Source: Niabella ginsenosidivorans
GTDB lineage: Bacteria > Bacteroidota > Bacteroidia > Chitinophagales > Chitinophagaceae
DNA: 64,000 nt
Reading direction: 5' to 3'
NCBI RefSeq assembly: GCF_001654455.1
Contig: NZ_CP015772.1
Location: 1,736,001-1,800,000 of the forward strand
The position numbers and the translations under genes were made by a program. Positions 1 to 8,511 of the stretch are shown here, piece by piece; within the stretch, counting starts at the first letter, position 1, and each line of letters opens with the position of its first letter. A model generated the notes under the pieces. It was not told the DNA's origin, searched no databases, and saw nothing but the letters and a program-made list of their open reading frames with translations.

Positions 1-316
1 AAAGATATTCCGCAATGGTGGTACTGGCACCTACCCGCAGCTTTCCTTTATGATGTTGGGTAAAAGAACTGAGCTCCAGCTCCATTTTACGATAAAGGGC
101 AAACAGTTCTTCGGTATGCTGCAATAACAGCTCGCCGGCCGGCGTGAGCGCTATTTTTGAACCGCTGCGCTCAAACAGCTTTGTTTTAAAATGGCGCTCC
201 GTTTCCCGGATATGCTTGGTCACTGCGGGTTGAGAAATGAACAGCTCTTCCGAAGCCCTTGTAAAATTTAGCCGCTTTGCAACAGCACGAAATACCTGTA
301 GCCTGAAGTCAAACAT
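1..316 (-). CDS. LysR-family transcriptional regulator, N-terminal part
   Basis: The reverse strand reads from an ATG at 316 off the left window edge. The first 105 residues start MFDFRLQVFRAVAKRLNFTR and continue with a winged helix-turn-helix (ASEELFISQPAVTKHIRETE), the classic LysR DNA-binding domain. The start of the effector-binding domain follows (KGKLRVGASTTIAEYL). The ligand-binding domain lies outside the window, so the effector is unknown. It is divergent from the flavin oxidase at 472, with about 155 bp between them; LysR regulators often control such a neighbour, but that link is inference. Confidence 0.9.
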   Translation of the reverse strand, partial: MFDFRLQVFRAVAKRLNFTRASEELFISQPAVTKHIRETERHFKTKLFERSGSKIALTPAGELLLQHTEELFALYRKMELELSSFTQHHKGKLRVGASTTIAEYL

Positions 317-471
317 ATAATAACGGTGTGCTCAAAGATAAGAAATGCCGGTGGATGTGATTAAGGCCTGTCAGGAGCAGTTGTGTGCCTTTGCAGAACC
401 AGAAGCAGGAATCCTGGAATATGGCCGAAACAGCGCGGGCGTAAAAGAGAAAAAGCGTATCTTGTATTTCT

Positions 472-1893
472 ATGAGCAATAAATACCACAGGAAACTGTT
501 TTTAAAGCTAACGGCGTTTGCCAATGCGGCATTGCTGTTAAAACCATTGGAAACCCTGGCACAGTACAAAACCGGCAAGGCTGCTATTGCTGAAAATGTG
601 ATCTTCTATAAGAAAGGAACAGCGCAATATGAACTGCTCCGGAAGGGATTTAATAAACGCATTAATAAATATCCGGAAGTAATAGCGCTTGCAAAGAATA
701 CTGCCGGTGTAGCAGAGGCTATACGTTATGCTGCCCGAAACCATTTACCGGTTGCCATAAAAAGCGGCGGGCACTGCATGGAGGGCTTTTCCTGTAATGA
801 CGGAGGAATGGTGATCAACCTTTCAGCGATGAAAGCTACCAGTTGGATGAATGACGGGCGGCTCCTGGTACAACCGGGCTGCACACTGGCGCAGTTATAT
901 GATAGTGTTTTATCAAAAAAGCGGTACATTCCCGGTGGTTCCTGTGGCAGTGTGGGGATAGGGGGGCTAACATTGGGCGGAGGATATGGTTTGCTTTCAA
1001 GAAAGTATGGACTTACCTGCGACAGTCTTGAGGAGGTAACAATGGTAGATGGCAAAGGCAATATAGTTAACTCTAATACCGATCCGGAACTGCTGTGGGC
1101 CTGCAGGGGTGGCGGTAATGGTAATTTTGGGGTTATCACTGAAATGAAATTCAAGACCTACGCGGCGCCTGTTACTATGCAAAGTTTCCGCTTCAGAGCC
1201 TTTAAAACGGACCCGGCCCGGATGAAAAATATTACAGAGCAATGGTTCCTGATCACGCAAAGTTTACCCGTATCCTGTTTTTCTGCTCTGGTGCTGAGCG
1301 CAAAAACGGTATACATACTTTTAACCAATATAGCCGGACATAGTGCTGATGTAGAGAAAGCAGTACAACAGCTGACCCAACTGACTGATAGAAAAACGGC
1401 CACCCGGCCCACGCCCCTGGCGCAGGCTTTAAAAGTTTTTTACGCGGAAAGCCAGCCGGTATTGTTCAAAAATGCTTCCGCCGGTCTGTACAAAAGTTTT
1501 GATGATATAAGCGGTTGTATTGATGCGGTGCTGGGTATAACAAGAAGCACGCCGGGCATGATCTACCAGATCAATACACTGGGCGGCAATATACAGAACG
1601 CTGAAGCAGAAAAAGCCTCCGCTTTCCCGCACAGGGCCTACAGCTATTTTTCCGAGCTGCAGACGTATTGGGAAACGGCGTCCCAGGGCAACAGGCTGCT
1701 GCAACGGTTTGAGGCGGTACAGGCACTTTTTTCAGGCAATAATATCCGTACCCAATACAGGAACTACCCCGATATTCATTTTAAAGACTGGGCACATTTG
1801 TATTATGGCAGTAATTATGAAAGGCTGCAAAAGGTAAAGGCAAAGTATGACCCTGATAACCTGATACGGCATGAGCAAAGTGTGCAGTTATAA
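472..1893 (+). CDS. Secreted FAD-linked oxidase, berberine-bridge (BBE) type
   Basis: A 473-residue flavoprotein. An N-terminal hydrophobic export-like segment is followed by an FAD-binding PCMH domain (about residues 65-240) and a C-terminal BBE motif (HFKDWAHLYYGSNYERL). His101 in SGGH and Cys158 in GGSCGSVG align with the two residues that bind FAD covalently in BBE-like enzymes, so bicovalent flavin is predicted. Family members oxidise sugars or other alcohols with O2 and release H2O2; the substrate cannot be read from sequence. The gene is divergent from a LysR regulator and followed by a weak hairpin at 1904-1921. No clear ribosome binding site is visible, as is common in this phylum. 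Confidence 0.88.
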   Translation: MSNKYHRKLFLKLTAFANAALLLKPLETLAQYKTGKAAIAENVIFYKKGTAQYELLRKGFNKRINKYPEVIALAKNTAGVAEAIRYAARNHLPVAIKSGGHCMEGFSCNDGGMVINLSAMKATSWMNDGRLLVQPGCTLAQLYDSVLSKKRYIPGGSCGSVGIGGLTLGGGYGLLSRKYGLTCDSLEEVTMVDGKGNIVNSNTDPELLWACRGGGNGNFGVITEMKFKTYAAPVTMQSFRFRAFKTDPARMKNITEQWFLITQSLPVSCFSALVLSAKTVYILLTNIAGHSADVEKAVQQLTQLTDRKTATRPTPLAQALKVFYAESQPVLFKNASAGLYKSFDDISGCIDAVLGITRSTPGMIYQINTLGGNIQNAEAEKASAFPHRAYSYFSELQTYWETASQGNRLLQRFEAVQALFSGNNIRTQYRNYPDIHFKDWAHLYYGSNYERLQKVKAKYDPDNLIRHEQSVQL

Positions 1894-1903
1894 TAAAAGA
1901 AAG

Positions 1904-1933
1904 CACCGCAATTTTGTGGTGTATTGTATTTTA
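1904..1933 (+). terminator. Weak hairpin terminator after the FAD oxidase
   Basis: A 7-bp imperfect stem (CACCGCA at 1904-1910, TGTGGTG at 1915-1921, one G-T pair) is followed by a T-rich tail, just downstream of the oxidase stop codon. Its strength is uncertain. Confidence 0.4.
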
Positions 1934-1957
1934 GCAGGTTAAAAGCGTTCAAAGATC

Positions 1958-3130
1958 ATGCTCAGAAGATTTAATTTAAAACCATTCAGGGAATATTTTA
2001 GTTCCAGCTCTGTTGGAGGCATTGTGCTGATCAGTTGTGTGACAGTTTCTCTGCTTATTGCTAACCTGCCCTTGGGAATTCCTTTTGAAAATTTCCTGAA
2101 CAGCACGGTAGGGTGGAAGAATGAATGGGTTGATCTTGAATTTACCCTTTTGCACTGGATCAATGATGGCCTGATGGCAGTATTTTTTTTGCTGGTAGGG
2201 CTGGAGATAAAAAGAGAGATACTGGAAGGAGAATTGTCTTCTCCCCAAAAAGCATCGTTGCCTATTATTGCCGCTTTTGGCGGTGCCCTGCTTCCGGCGG
2301 TGATCTTTTATTTACTGAACCGGAATGAACCAACCGCCGCAGGATGGGGCATACCCATGGCTACGGATATCGCCTTTGCACTGGCGGCGCTTTCCCTGTT
2401 AGGAAAGCGGGTGCCTGCAAGCCTGAAGGTTTTTTTAGCGGCGCTGGCTATTGTGGACGACCTGATCGCGATAGGGGTCATTGCATTGTTTTATTCATCA
2501 GATATTCACTGGAATTATCTGTTGCTGGCCGGCGGGGTTCTATTATTACTTCTTCTCTTTAACCGGCTGCGCCTGAAAAATATAGGGTTCTATATTGTTC
2601 CGGGACTTTTTATCTGGTACTTTATCCATCATTCCGGTATTCATGCCACCATTGCCGGGGTGCTGGTTGCCCTGACGCTGCCCTTGAGAGCAGGGACAGA
2701 AGCATCGCCCCTTGAAAGACTGGAGCATTTTTTAACAAAGCCTGTTAATTTTTTTATTGTACCGTTATTTGCCCTTGCCAATACCAACATCCGCTTTGAG
2801 CCGGCAATGATGAATGGATTGCTGGAGCCGTTGGGGATAGGTATTATATCAGGATTGTTTGCAGGGAAAACTTTGGGCATCTTTATTTCTACCAGGCTGG
2901 CTGTCCGTTTAAAAATAGGGAAGCTACCCCGCAATGCCGGCTGGAAACATATCATTGGCCTGGGAATGCTGGCAGGCATAGGTTTCACCATGTCGGTTTT
3001 TATCAGCTTATTGTCGTTTGATGATCCTGTACTGATTGCGGAAGCAAAGCTGGCGATCCTGATCGCATCAGTTCTGGCCGCACTGGCGGGGTGCTTATTT
3101 ATGGCAACGCTTCAGCAAAAAACGAAATAA
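1958..3130 (+). CDS. nhaA: Na+/H+ antiporter NhaA
   Basis: A 390-residue inner-membrane antiporter of normal family length with about 12 hydrophobic segments. The hallmark MATDIAFALAALSLLGKRVP places the first conserved Asp at residue 137, and AIVDDLIAIG carries the paired aspartates at 167-168, equivalent to D163/D164 of E. coli NhaA, which bind Na+ and protons. The protein should export Na+ or Li+ in exchange for protons and support pH and salt homeostasis. The bestrophin-like gene follows about 60 bp downstream on the same strand, so the two may be co-transcribed. Confidence 0.96.
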   Translation: MLRRFNLKPFREYFSSSSVGGIVLISCVTVSLLIANLPLGIPFENFLNSTVGWKNEWVDLEFTLLHWINDGLMAVFFLLVGLEIKREILEGELSSPQKASLPIIAAFGGALLPAVIFYLLNRNEPTAAGWGIPMATDIAFALAALSLLGKRVPASLKVFLAALAIVDDLIAIGVIALFYSSDIHWNYLLLAGGVLLLLLLFNRLRLKNIGFYIVPGLFIWYFIHHSGIHATIAGVLVALTLPLRAGTEASPLERLEHFLTKPVNFFIVPLFALANTNIRFEPAMMNGLLEPLGIGIISGLFAGKTLGIFISTRLAVRLKIGKLPRNAGWKHIIGLGMLAGIGFTMSVFISLLSFDDPVLIAEAKLAILIASVLAALAGCLFMATLQQKTK

Positions 3131-3189
3131 CCGGTCAACCGGCTATCAGGGCTCATTATATTTGCGGTAACAAGAAATTGGTAAAGCGA

Positions 3190-4068
3190 ATGACGATCTA
3201 CAATTCCAAAGAGTGGTTTAAGGCTGTTTTTTATTTTCATAAATCAGACAGCTTCAGAAAGCTGCTGCCGTATTTGTTACTTATGGCGCTTATATCCTGG
3301 GGCATAGCGTATTTTGAACTGGAATACCTGAAGCTTTCTGAAAAAAGCTGGCTGAAGAATATTAACATGGTGCATAATTTACTGGGGTTTGCGCTTTCTC
3401 TGTTGCTGGTGTTCCGTACCAATACAGCCTATGACCGCTGGTGGGAAGCCCGCCGTCAGTGGGGAGCCTTGACCAATGTCTGCCGTTCAATGGCTATAAA
3501 GCTGGATGCATATCTTTCAAAAACGGATAAAGGAAGCCGGCATTTCTTTCGTAAATCGATTCCTCTTTATTCACAGGTACTTTCGGGCTTTCTGCGGTCT
3601 GACTATACCACATTTATGCTGGACAGCGCAGCCCATCCGGAGCTGGACCTGGAACAAAAGCACGGCCCGAATCAGGTGGCATCGATGATCTTCCGTTATG
3701 TGAACGGGCTTTATACAGACGGGAAGATCACAGGAGATCAGCTTATCGTTATCAATAATGAAATCCAGTCGCTGACGGATATATGCGGTGCCTGTGAGCG
3801 GATTAAAAATACCCCCATCCCTTATTCCTACAGCTCCTTTATTAAAAAATTTATTGTATTGTACGTGGTTACGCTGCCTGTAGGATTTGTTTTTTCTATG
3901 GGCTATTTTGTGATAGCCGCAGTTCCTTTTGTTTTTTATGTGCTGGCTTCATTGGAGCTGATCGCCGAATCTATTGAAAACCCGTTCGGGACGGATGCAG
4001 ACGATCTTCCATTAGAGCAAATGGCAGGTAACATGAAAAAGCATGTACAGGAACTGTTGTATGCCTGA
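3190..4068 (+). CDS. Bestrophin-family (UPF0187/YneE-like) membrane channel protein
   Basis: I place the start at the ATG at 3190 (MTIYNSKEWFKAVFYFHKSD) because the open frame upstream overlaps the 3' end of nhaA and does not resemble the family; this gives 292 residues. The region FALSLLLVFRTNTAYDRWWE is the signature of bacterial bestrophin homologues, followed by a long helical cytoplasmic part and further membrane segments near residues 215-260. Bacterial members form pentameric ion channels; the ion carried is not predictable here. Position behind nhaA fits ion homeostasis. Confidence 0.88.
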   Translation: MTIYNSKEWFKAVFYFHKSDSFRKLLPYLLLMALISWGIAYFELEYLKLSEKSWLKNINMVHNLLGFALSLLLVFRTNTAYDRWWEARRQWGALTNVCRSMAIKLDAYLSKTDKGSRHFFRKSIPLYSQVLSGFLRSDYTTFMLDSAAHPELDLEQKHGPNQVASMIFRYVNGLYTDGKITGDQLIVINNEIQSLTDICGACERIKNTPIPYSYSSFIKKFIVLYVVTLPVGFVFSMGYFVIAAVPFVFYVLASLELIAESIENPFGTDADDLPLEQMAGNMKKHVQELLYA

Positions 4069-4298
4069 TGTTTGATGGTTACCGGATGCCCGCTGCCGGT
4101 TACCCGGTTCAGAGTGCTGGTTTCCCGGTCCTGATCCCGATCCGATAGTTATCAGGACTCTCGGGCCTGATAACTGGCCTTTGAACTGATAACTGATTTA
4201 TGGTTCATCTGATGCTGAATGCCGGATTCCTGATGCCGGATGATGCGTGTCTCATTTTCTCGTTTCTCACTTCTGAAAACTGATAGCTGACTACTGTT
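4069..4298. repeat. Degenerate short-word repeat tract between convergent genes
   Basis: This 230-bp gap is built from decayed copies of words such as GATAACTG, CTGATGCCGGAT and GAAAACTGATAGCTGA, plus an imperfect inverted repeat (GATCCCGATCCGATAG ... TATCAGGACTCTCGGG). There is no credible reading frame. A similar tract lies at 6549-6778, on the other side of the cytochrome gene. Such degenerate satellite-like tracts occur in intergenic regions of this group; their function is unknown. Confidence 0.5.
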
Positions 4299-6539
4299 TT
4301 ATAACAACCCTAACTGTTGCCAGAGCTGTAGGAAGCGCTGGTCGCCCGGATAATATTTTTTGAGCGTTTGGGCATAGGGTCTTGCCGCTGGGGGATTATT
4401 CTGCTGAAGGAACAGCACACAGAGTGCATAGTTGATGTCTGCATCTGCAGGTGCCAACTCTAATGCTTTCAGGTATTGCTGCGCTGCGGCCTGGTATTGC
4501 TGTTTTTGCTGTAACAGGATACCATAATTATAATATACACGCGGGTTAACGGTTTTAAGAGCGATGGCTTTCTGTAAACTCTTTTCTACATTTCCCGGTT
4601 GCTGTAATTCGTTATATAATAACGCAAGATTGAAATAGATACGGTCATTTTTTGGGTCAATTTTGATAGCGTCCTGCAATACCTGCAAGGCGGCCTGGTT
4701 ATTGCCTTTAAGATTATAGACGGTTGAAAGATTCAGGCGGGCATAATTCATCTGATCATCTTTCTGCAGGGCTTTCAGATAAAAGGATGCGGCCTTATCA
4801 TAGTTTTTCAGTTTCAGGTAATAATCCGCTGCCATAACATTACCGGAAGCAAAATCGGTCTGGTATAAAACATTATTATTGAGCTCAGCCAGTGCGTTGG
4901 TATATGCGGCGCCGAGACCTGCCATCAGATCGCCATCATTGGTGCTTAACACAAGGTTGGCTGCTGCAATACGTACCGCGCGTACCTTATCTGTAAGCAG
5001 CGGCCGGATGGCTTCTCCCCATACAGAAGGATCAAAATTATTAAGGCCAGTAACAGCACGGTACCGGATCAGCGCGTCTTTGTCCCGGAACGCTTTTACC
5101 AGCTCATTTCCATTGTTGCTGCCGGGCAGGCTGGAAAGATAGTGCAGGGTAGCTGCCTGAATAACAGACGGAGTTGCCGTATCCCTGATGAGCCTGATCA
5201 GATGCGCCTGGCTGCCTGCATCCAGTCTGCTGCCGGGGATCAGGTCTTCTGCAAAGTGATATTTACGTGTTGGCCCGAACCATTTTACAACGGCCGCTGC
5301 TGCCCATTGGGCAGATCGGTTGGTATGGCAATTGTTACAGGCGTTGGGAGTACCGTAGGTCACAGAAAGATCGGGACGTGGTACACGGAAGGTATGATCA
5401 TTGCGCCAGTCATTGCCCATGTAGAACTTTCCGGGCATGTGGCAGTTCTTGCATTGTGCCCCTTCCGTATTCACTGCATGAAATGTGTGCGTGGGTGCAT
5501 CGTACTTTTTATCATGGCATTGCAGGCAAACACCATTGCCGGCTATCAGCAGCTTACCGGTATGCGGGTTATGGCAGTTAGTACATTTTACCCCCCGGTT
5601 ATACATTTTGCTTTGCAGGAATGAAGTATAGGTATAATCTTCATCGTTGGCCTGCCCGTCTGCATAGAAATGATCCGTGGTCGGGATCTCGGGAATATAA
5701 TCATCCAGGATCTCATTACTGTTCTTCAGGTCTGCGCTGATATTGCTTTTACGGGCGTGACAGGGAAAGCAGGTTTGTATCTGCGATAGCTGGTTGCTGT
5801 TTTTCGGAGCCCTGAGATAAGAACCCGCAACGTGGGCACCGTTTTTGTAATCGCTGCTGTTGATATAATCAATATGTGTTTTTGCCGGGCCGTGGCAGGC
5901 TTCGCAGCTGACGGTTAATGCACTGTAGGTGGTGTTATAGGTATCGGTTTCAGTGGAATAGTTCTTTTTCAGATCCGTACTGTGGCATTCTGCGCACATG
6001 GTGTTCCAGTTCTGGCCGTTGCCGGTCCAGTGCAGCCAGTCCGTTGCGGCAATTTTTTGCCCTGCATACTGATGGAACCATTTTTTATCTTTACTGTTCC
6101 AGGACTGCCGTGTAGCCTGCATTCTTCCCCGGTCAAATGCTACTAGGTACTGTTGCAGGGGGTAGTAGCCGAATGTATACAGGATCTCATAGTCGTGGTT
6201 TTTTCCATCAGGGCCTTCGGTATTGATAAAAAATTTTCCATCCTTTTTAAAGAATTTTGATGTAACGCCGTCTGCTGTATAGGTTGCATTATTAAAATCG
6301 CCCAGTACGGTGGAATCATTGGCCGGCTGCATTGCTTTATAATGATCCGATAACAGCCACTGGTCATGTTCTGTTTTATGGCAGCTGACGCAGGCCTGGT
6401 CGCCCACGTAAGTATTGGCAGCTGTTTGTATGCTTTTCGGGCCGGGATGTGAGCAACGCACAATCACCAGGCTTCCCAGGAAGAAGCAACTGATTATGAG
6501 AACAGCAATAAGGGTCTTTTTGTGATGCGTCCAGCTCAT
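4299..6539 (-). CDS. Octaheme c-type cytochrome with HEAT/TPR repeats
   Basis: A 746-residue exported protein with an N-terminal signal anchor (residues 8-28). Eight CxxCH haem-binding motifs (CVSCH, CAECH, CEACH, CFPCH, CTNCH, CLQCH, CKNCH, CNNCH) fall between about residues 50 and 405. A HEAT-like stretch (about 440-540) and several TPR units (about 560-740) follow. The haem part resembles cytochrome c554-type multihaem proteins and should act outside the cytoplasmic membrane in electron transfer; the repeats suggest protein partners. A TTG three codons upstream (6548) is an alternative start, but ATG at 6539 is preferred. No dedicated redox partner lies next to it, so the electron donor and acceptor are unknown. 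Confidence 0.88.
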   Translation of the reverse strand: MSWTHHKKTLIAVLIISCFFLGSLVIVRCSHPGPKSIQTAANTYVGDQACVSCHKTEHDQWLLSDHYKAMQPANDSTVLGDFNNATYTADGVTSKFFKKDGKFFINTEGPDGKNHDYEILYTFGYYPLQQYLVAFDRGRMQATRQSWNSKDKKWFHQYAGQKIAATDWLHWTGNGQNWNTMCAECHSTDLKKNYSTETDTYNTTYSALTVSCEACHGPAKTHIDYINSSDYKNGAHVAGSYLRAPKNSNQLSQIQTCFPCHARKSNISADLKNSNEILDDYIPEIPTTDHFYADGQANDEDYTYTSFLQSKMYNRGVKCTNCHNPHTGKLLIAGNGVCLQCHDKKYDAPTHTFHAVNTEGAQCKNCHMPGKFYMGNDWRNDHTFRVPRPDLSVTYGTPNACNNCHTNRSAQWAAAAVVKWFGPTRKYHFAEDLIPGSRLDAGSQAHLIRLIRDTATPSVIQAATLHYLSSLPGSNNGNELVKAFRDKDALIRYRAVTGLNNFDPSVWGEAIRPLLTDKVRAVRIAAANLVLSTNDGDLMAGLGAAYTNALAELNNNVLYQTDFASGNVMAADYYLKLKNYDKAASFYLKALQKDDQMNYARLNLSTVYNLKGNNQAALQVLQDAIKIDPKNDRIYFNLALLYNELQQPGNVEKSLQKAIALKTVNPRVYYNYGILLQQKQQYQAAAQQYLKALELAPADADINYALCVLFLQQNNPPAARPYAQTLKKYYPGDQRFLQLWQQLGLL

Positions 6540-6548
6540 GAGGAACAA

Positions 6549-6778
6549 ATATAAGCAGCAGCCGTTGAAAAATCTATTGTTTCAGGGGAGAATGGGCCGG
6601 GGGCAGGAGGAGTGGTGAACAGCTCATGGTTTATAGGGTATCGTTCATAGCTGATGGCTGAGTGCTGATAACTGAAAACTGCTGGTGTATGGTCGATCGC
6701 CTATGTCCCATAGCCGATGGTACATTTTGGTTCCGGATGTTCGATCCTTGGTTTTCGATTCTGAAAACTCACTACTCA
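6549..6778. repeat. Degenerate short-word repeat tract
   Basis: This intergenic tract again consists of decayed words: CATAGCTGATGGCTGAG, TGATAACTGAAAACTG and CTGAAAACTCACTACTCATC. It matches the style of the tract at 4069-4298. I see no convincing gene in it. Confidence 0.45.
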
Positions 6779-7462
6779 TCACTCATTTCCCCTGGCTTTA
6801 ACCCGTTCTTCATTGACGAGCAGGTGCGCCAGCCTTGTTGGCTCCGGTATGCGATGCTTACGGACGCAGCGTTTTATAATGTCCAGGCTTTGCAACATGC
6901 TAACATGGTAGCCGGGTGATACAAAAACAGGTTTGCAATTGGCCTTGCTTCTTAACACATTGCCTATTTGCTCCTCTTTATGCATGAGGGGTGTAGCGGC
7001 AAATTGCTGGTTGGCCGGCTCCTGGTAGCTGCCCGTAAGGCGGCTTTTGCCACAGCCAATGGTGGGCTGACCGGCGATAATGCCAAAATGTGTGGCGATG
7101 CCCATTCTTCTCGGATGCGCAATGCCCTGGCCATCCAGTACCAGTATATCCGGCTTTTGGGCCAGTTGCTGCCAGGCTTTTAAGAGTGCGGGCACCTCGC
7201 GGAACGCCAGCAACCCGGATACATAGGGGAATTTTACGGTAAAGGTGACTACCACATAGGTTTGTACCAGCAGCTCAGGATATTTTAATACAACGATGCC
7301 GGCATAAACCGTTTCTTCAAACTTATTAAAGGAAATATCAGCGCCGCCGATCAGCCGGATGGGGCCTGTAAACGGGTCAAGGGTCACCTTCTCTCGGAGT
7401 TGTTTTTGAATAGCAACTGCTTCAGAAGGGGTGAGGGTGTTGTAAAATTCAGGATCGGTCAT
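6779..7462 (-). CDS. nfi: Endonuclease V (deoxyinosine 3'-endonuclease)
   Basis: A 227-residue protein of normal family length. It has the endonuclease V motifs in order: GGADISF (metal-binding Asp), LLAFREVP (Glu), LVLDGQGIAHPRRMGIATHFG (Asp and the His/Arg region), GCGKSRL (catalytic Lys), and a C-terminal SPGYHVSM ... RIPEPTRLAH. Endonuclease V cleaves the second phosphodiester 3' to hypoxanthine in DNA (and in RNA in some organisms), starting repair of deaminated adenine. The next gene on the strand, the kinase at 7481, ends 18 bp upstream, so co-transcription is possible. Confidence 0.95.
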   Translation of the reverse strand: MTDPEFYNTLTPSEAVAIQKQLREKVTLDPFTGPIRLIGGADISFNKFEETVYAGIVVLKYPELLVQTYVVVTFTVKFPYVSGLLAFREVPALLKAWQQLAQKPDILVLDGQGIAHPRRMGIATHFGIIAGQPTIGCGKSRLTGSYQEPANQQFAATPLMHKEEQIGNVLRSKANCKPVFVSPGYHVSMLQSLDIIKRCVRKHRIPEPTRLAHLLVNEERVKARGNE

Positions 7463-7480
7463 GCCTAAAGATACAGTATA

Positions 7481-8314
7481 TTACCTGTTTAACGCTGTTA
7501 AAGCCATCCGGTTAATGGTAAATGGCACGTCCGGGTCTTCTGCCACGCTTAGCATCCATATGCCTGAAAGGGCTGACCATGCTGCGATCCATTGCAGCAT
7601 TCTTTTGGCAGGAATGCCTGTTGCTGTGCAAACTACTTTTAATTGCAGTTGCAGCCTGCCCGGCGCCAGGGCAATTTCTTTAGCCGGGTTGCAAAAAAGA
7701 TTGGCATACTCAAAACCTTCATCGCCATACAATCTTTTAGGGTCTATTGCCAGCCAGCCCCGTTTATCAGAATAGAGAATGTTTTCATGATGCAGATCTC
7801 CATGCAAAACGGTTTTGGTGGTTGTTGTTTCTAAAAGCTCCCGGGCAATTGCGGCACTGGTCATAAACCGGTTGCTGTATTTTTCATGCGCATGCAGCAA
7901 TTCATAAAACCAGTCGTTCAGATCAATCAGCTCCGGAAGCGGCTTACTGCGGGTTTGATGTAATTTCTTTGCCGTTGCACAGATCACTCCTGTGGCTTCG
8001 TCATCCCTGCCATTGGCAGCTATTTGTTTTAATGAAAGGTGCCCAGTAATACGTTCAAGCAATAAAGCCTCCCTGGTATATTGAAACACTTTAGCAGCGC
8101 CATATCCATCCCACCATTGCATCAATAGTCCACCGAACTGCTCTTCTTCCTCCAGCGATATTTTTAGCATTGCCTTTTGATGCCTGTAAATAACAGGCTG
8201 CAGGAGGCTGGCATATGAGAAAAAATAAGCGCCATCCGGCTCCAATTGCCATTGTTGCAGGTATTGCTTTTTGAGTTCAAGCGATTGGGTTTCTTTTTCT
8301 TTGTTCCAGAACAT
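7481..8314 (-). CDS. Aminoglycoside/hydroxyurea-type phosphotransferase (APH(6)-like)
   Basis: A 277-residue kinase-fold protein. The catalytic loop VLHGDLHHENILY and the metal-binding AIDPKRLYGDEGFEYANLF match the APH_6_hur family, which includes streptomycin 6-phosphotransferases and hydroxyurea kinases. The N-terminal part (DGYGAAKVFQYTREALLLER) fits the nucleotide-binding lobe. Many chromosomal members have no proven resistance role, so a drug phenotype should not be assumed. It lies directly upstream of endonuclease V on the same strand. Confidence 0.88.
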   Translation of the reverse strand: MFWNKEKETQSLELKKQYLQQWQLEPDGAYFFSYASLLQPVIYRHQKAMLKISLEEEEQFGGLLMQWWDGYGAAKVFQYTREALLLERITGHLSLKQIAANGRDDEATGVICATAKKLHQTRSKPLPELIDLNDWFYELLHAHEKYSNRFMTSAAIARELLETTTTKTVLHGDLHHENILYSDKRGWLAIDPKRLYGDEGFEYANLFCNPAKEIALAPGRLQLQLKVVCTATGIPAKRMLQWIAAWSALSGIWMLSVAEDPDVPFTINRMALTALNR

Positions 8315-8511
8315 ACAATTTGATCCTGTTGCAACTTACCACTTTTTTGTTGTTATTGTAAACGATGCAGAAAGCGGCCTCCCGACTTGTTTTGGATAAG
8401 ATGAAATGCCTGGGGTTAGTAGCCAAAAAGACGATAGTGAAAACAACTTACCTGTTTGGTATTGGTGCCCCGGATTACTCTTTTCTGTCTGCAATATCCA
8501 GCATCCTGATA

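Noticed and set aside
7481-8314. Clinical aminoglycoside resistance gene
   Set aside because: The family match is real, but chromosomal homologues often have other or unknown substrates; resistance is not claimed.
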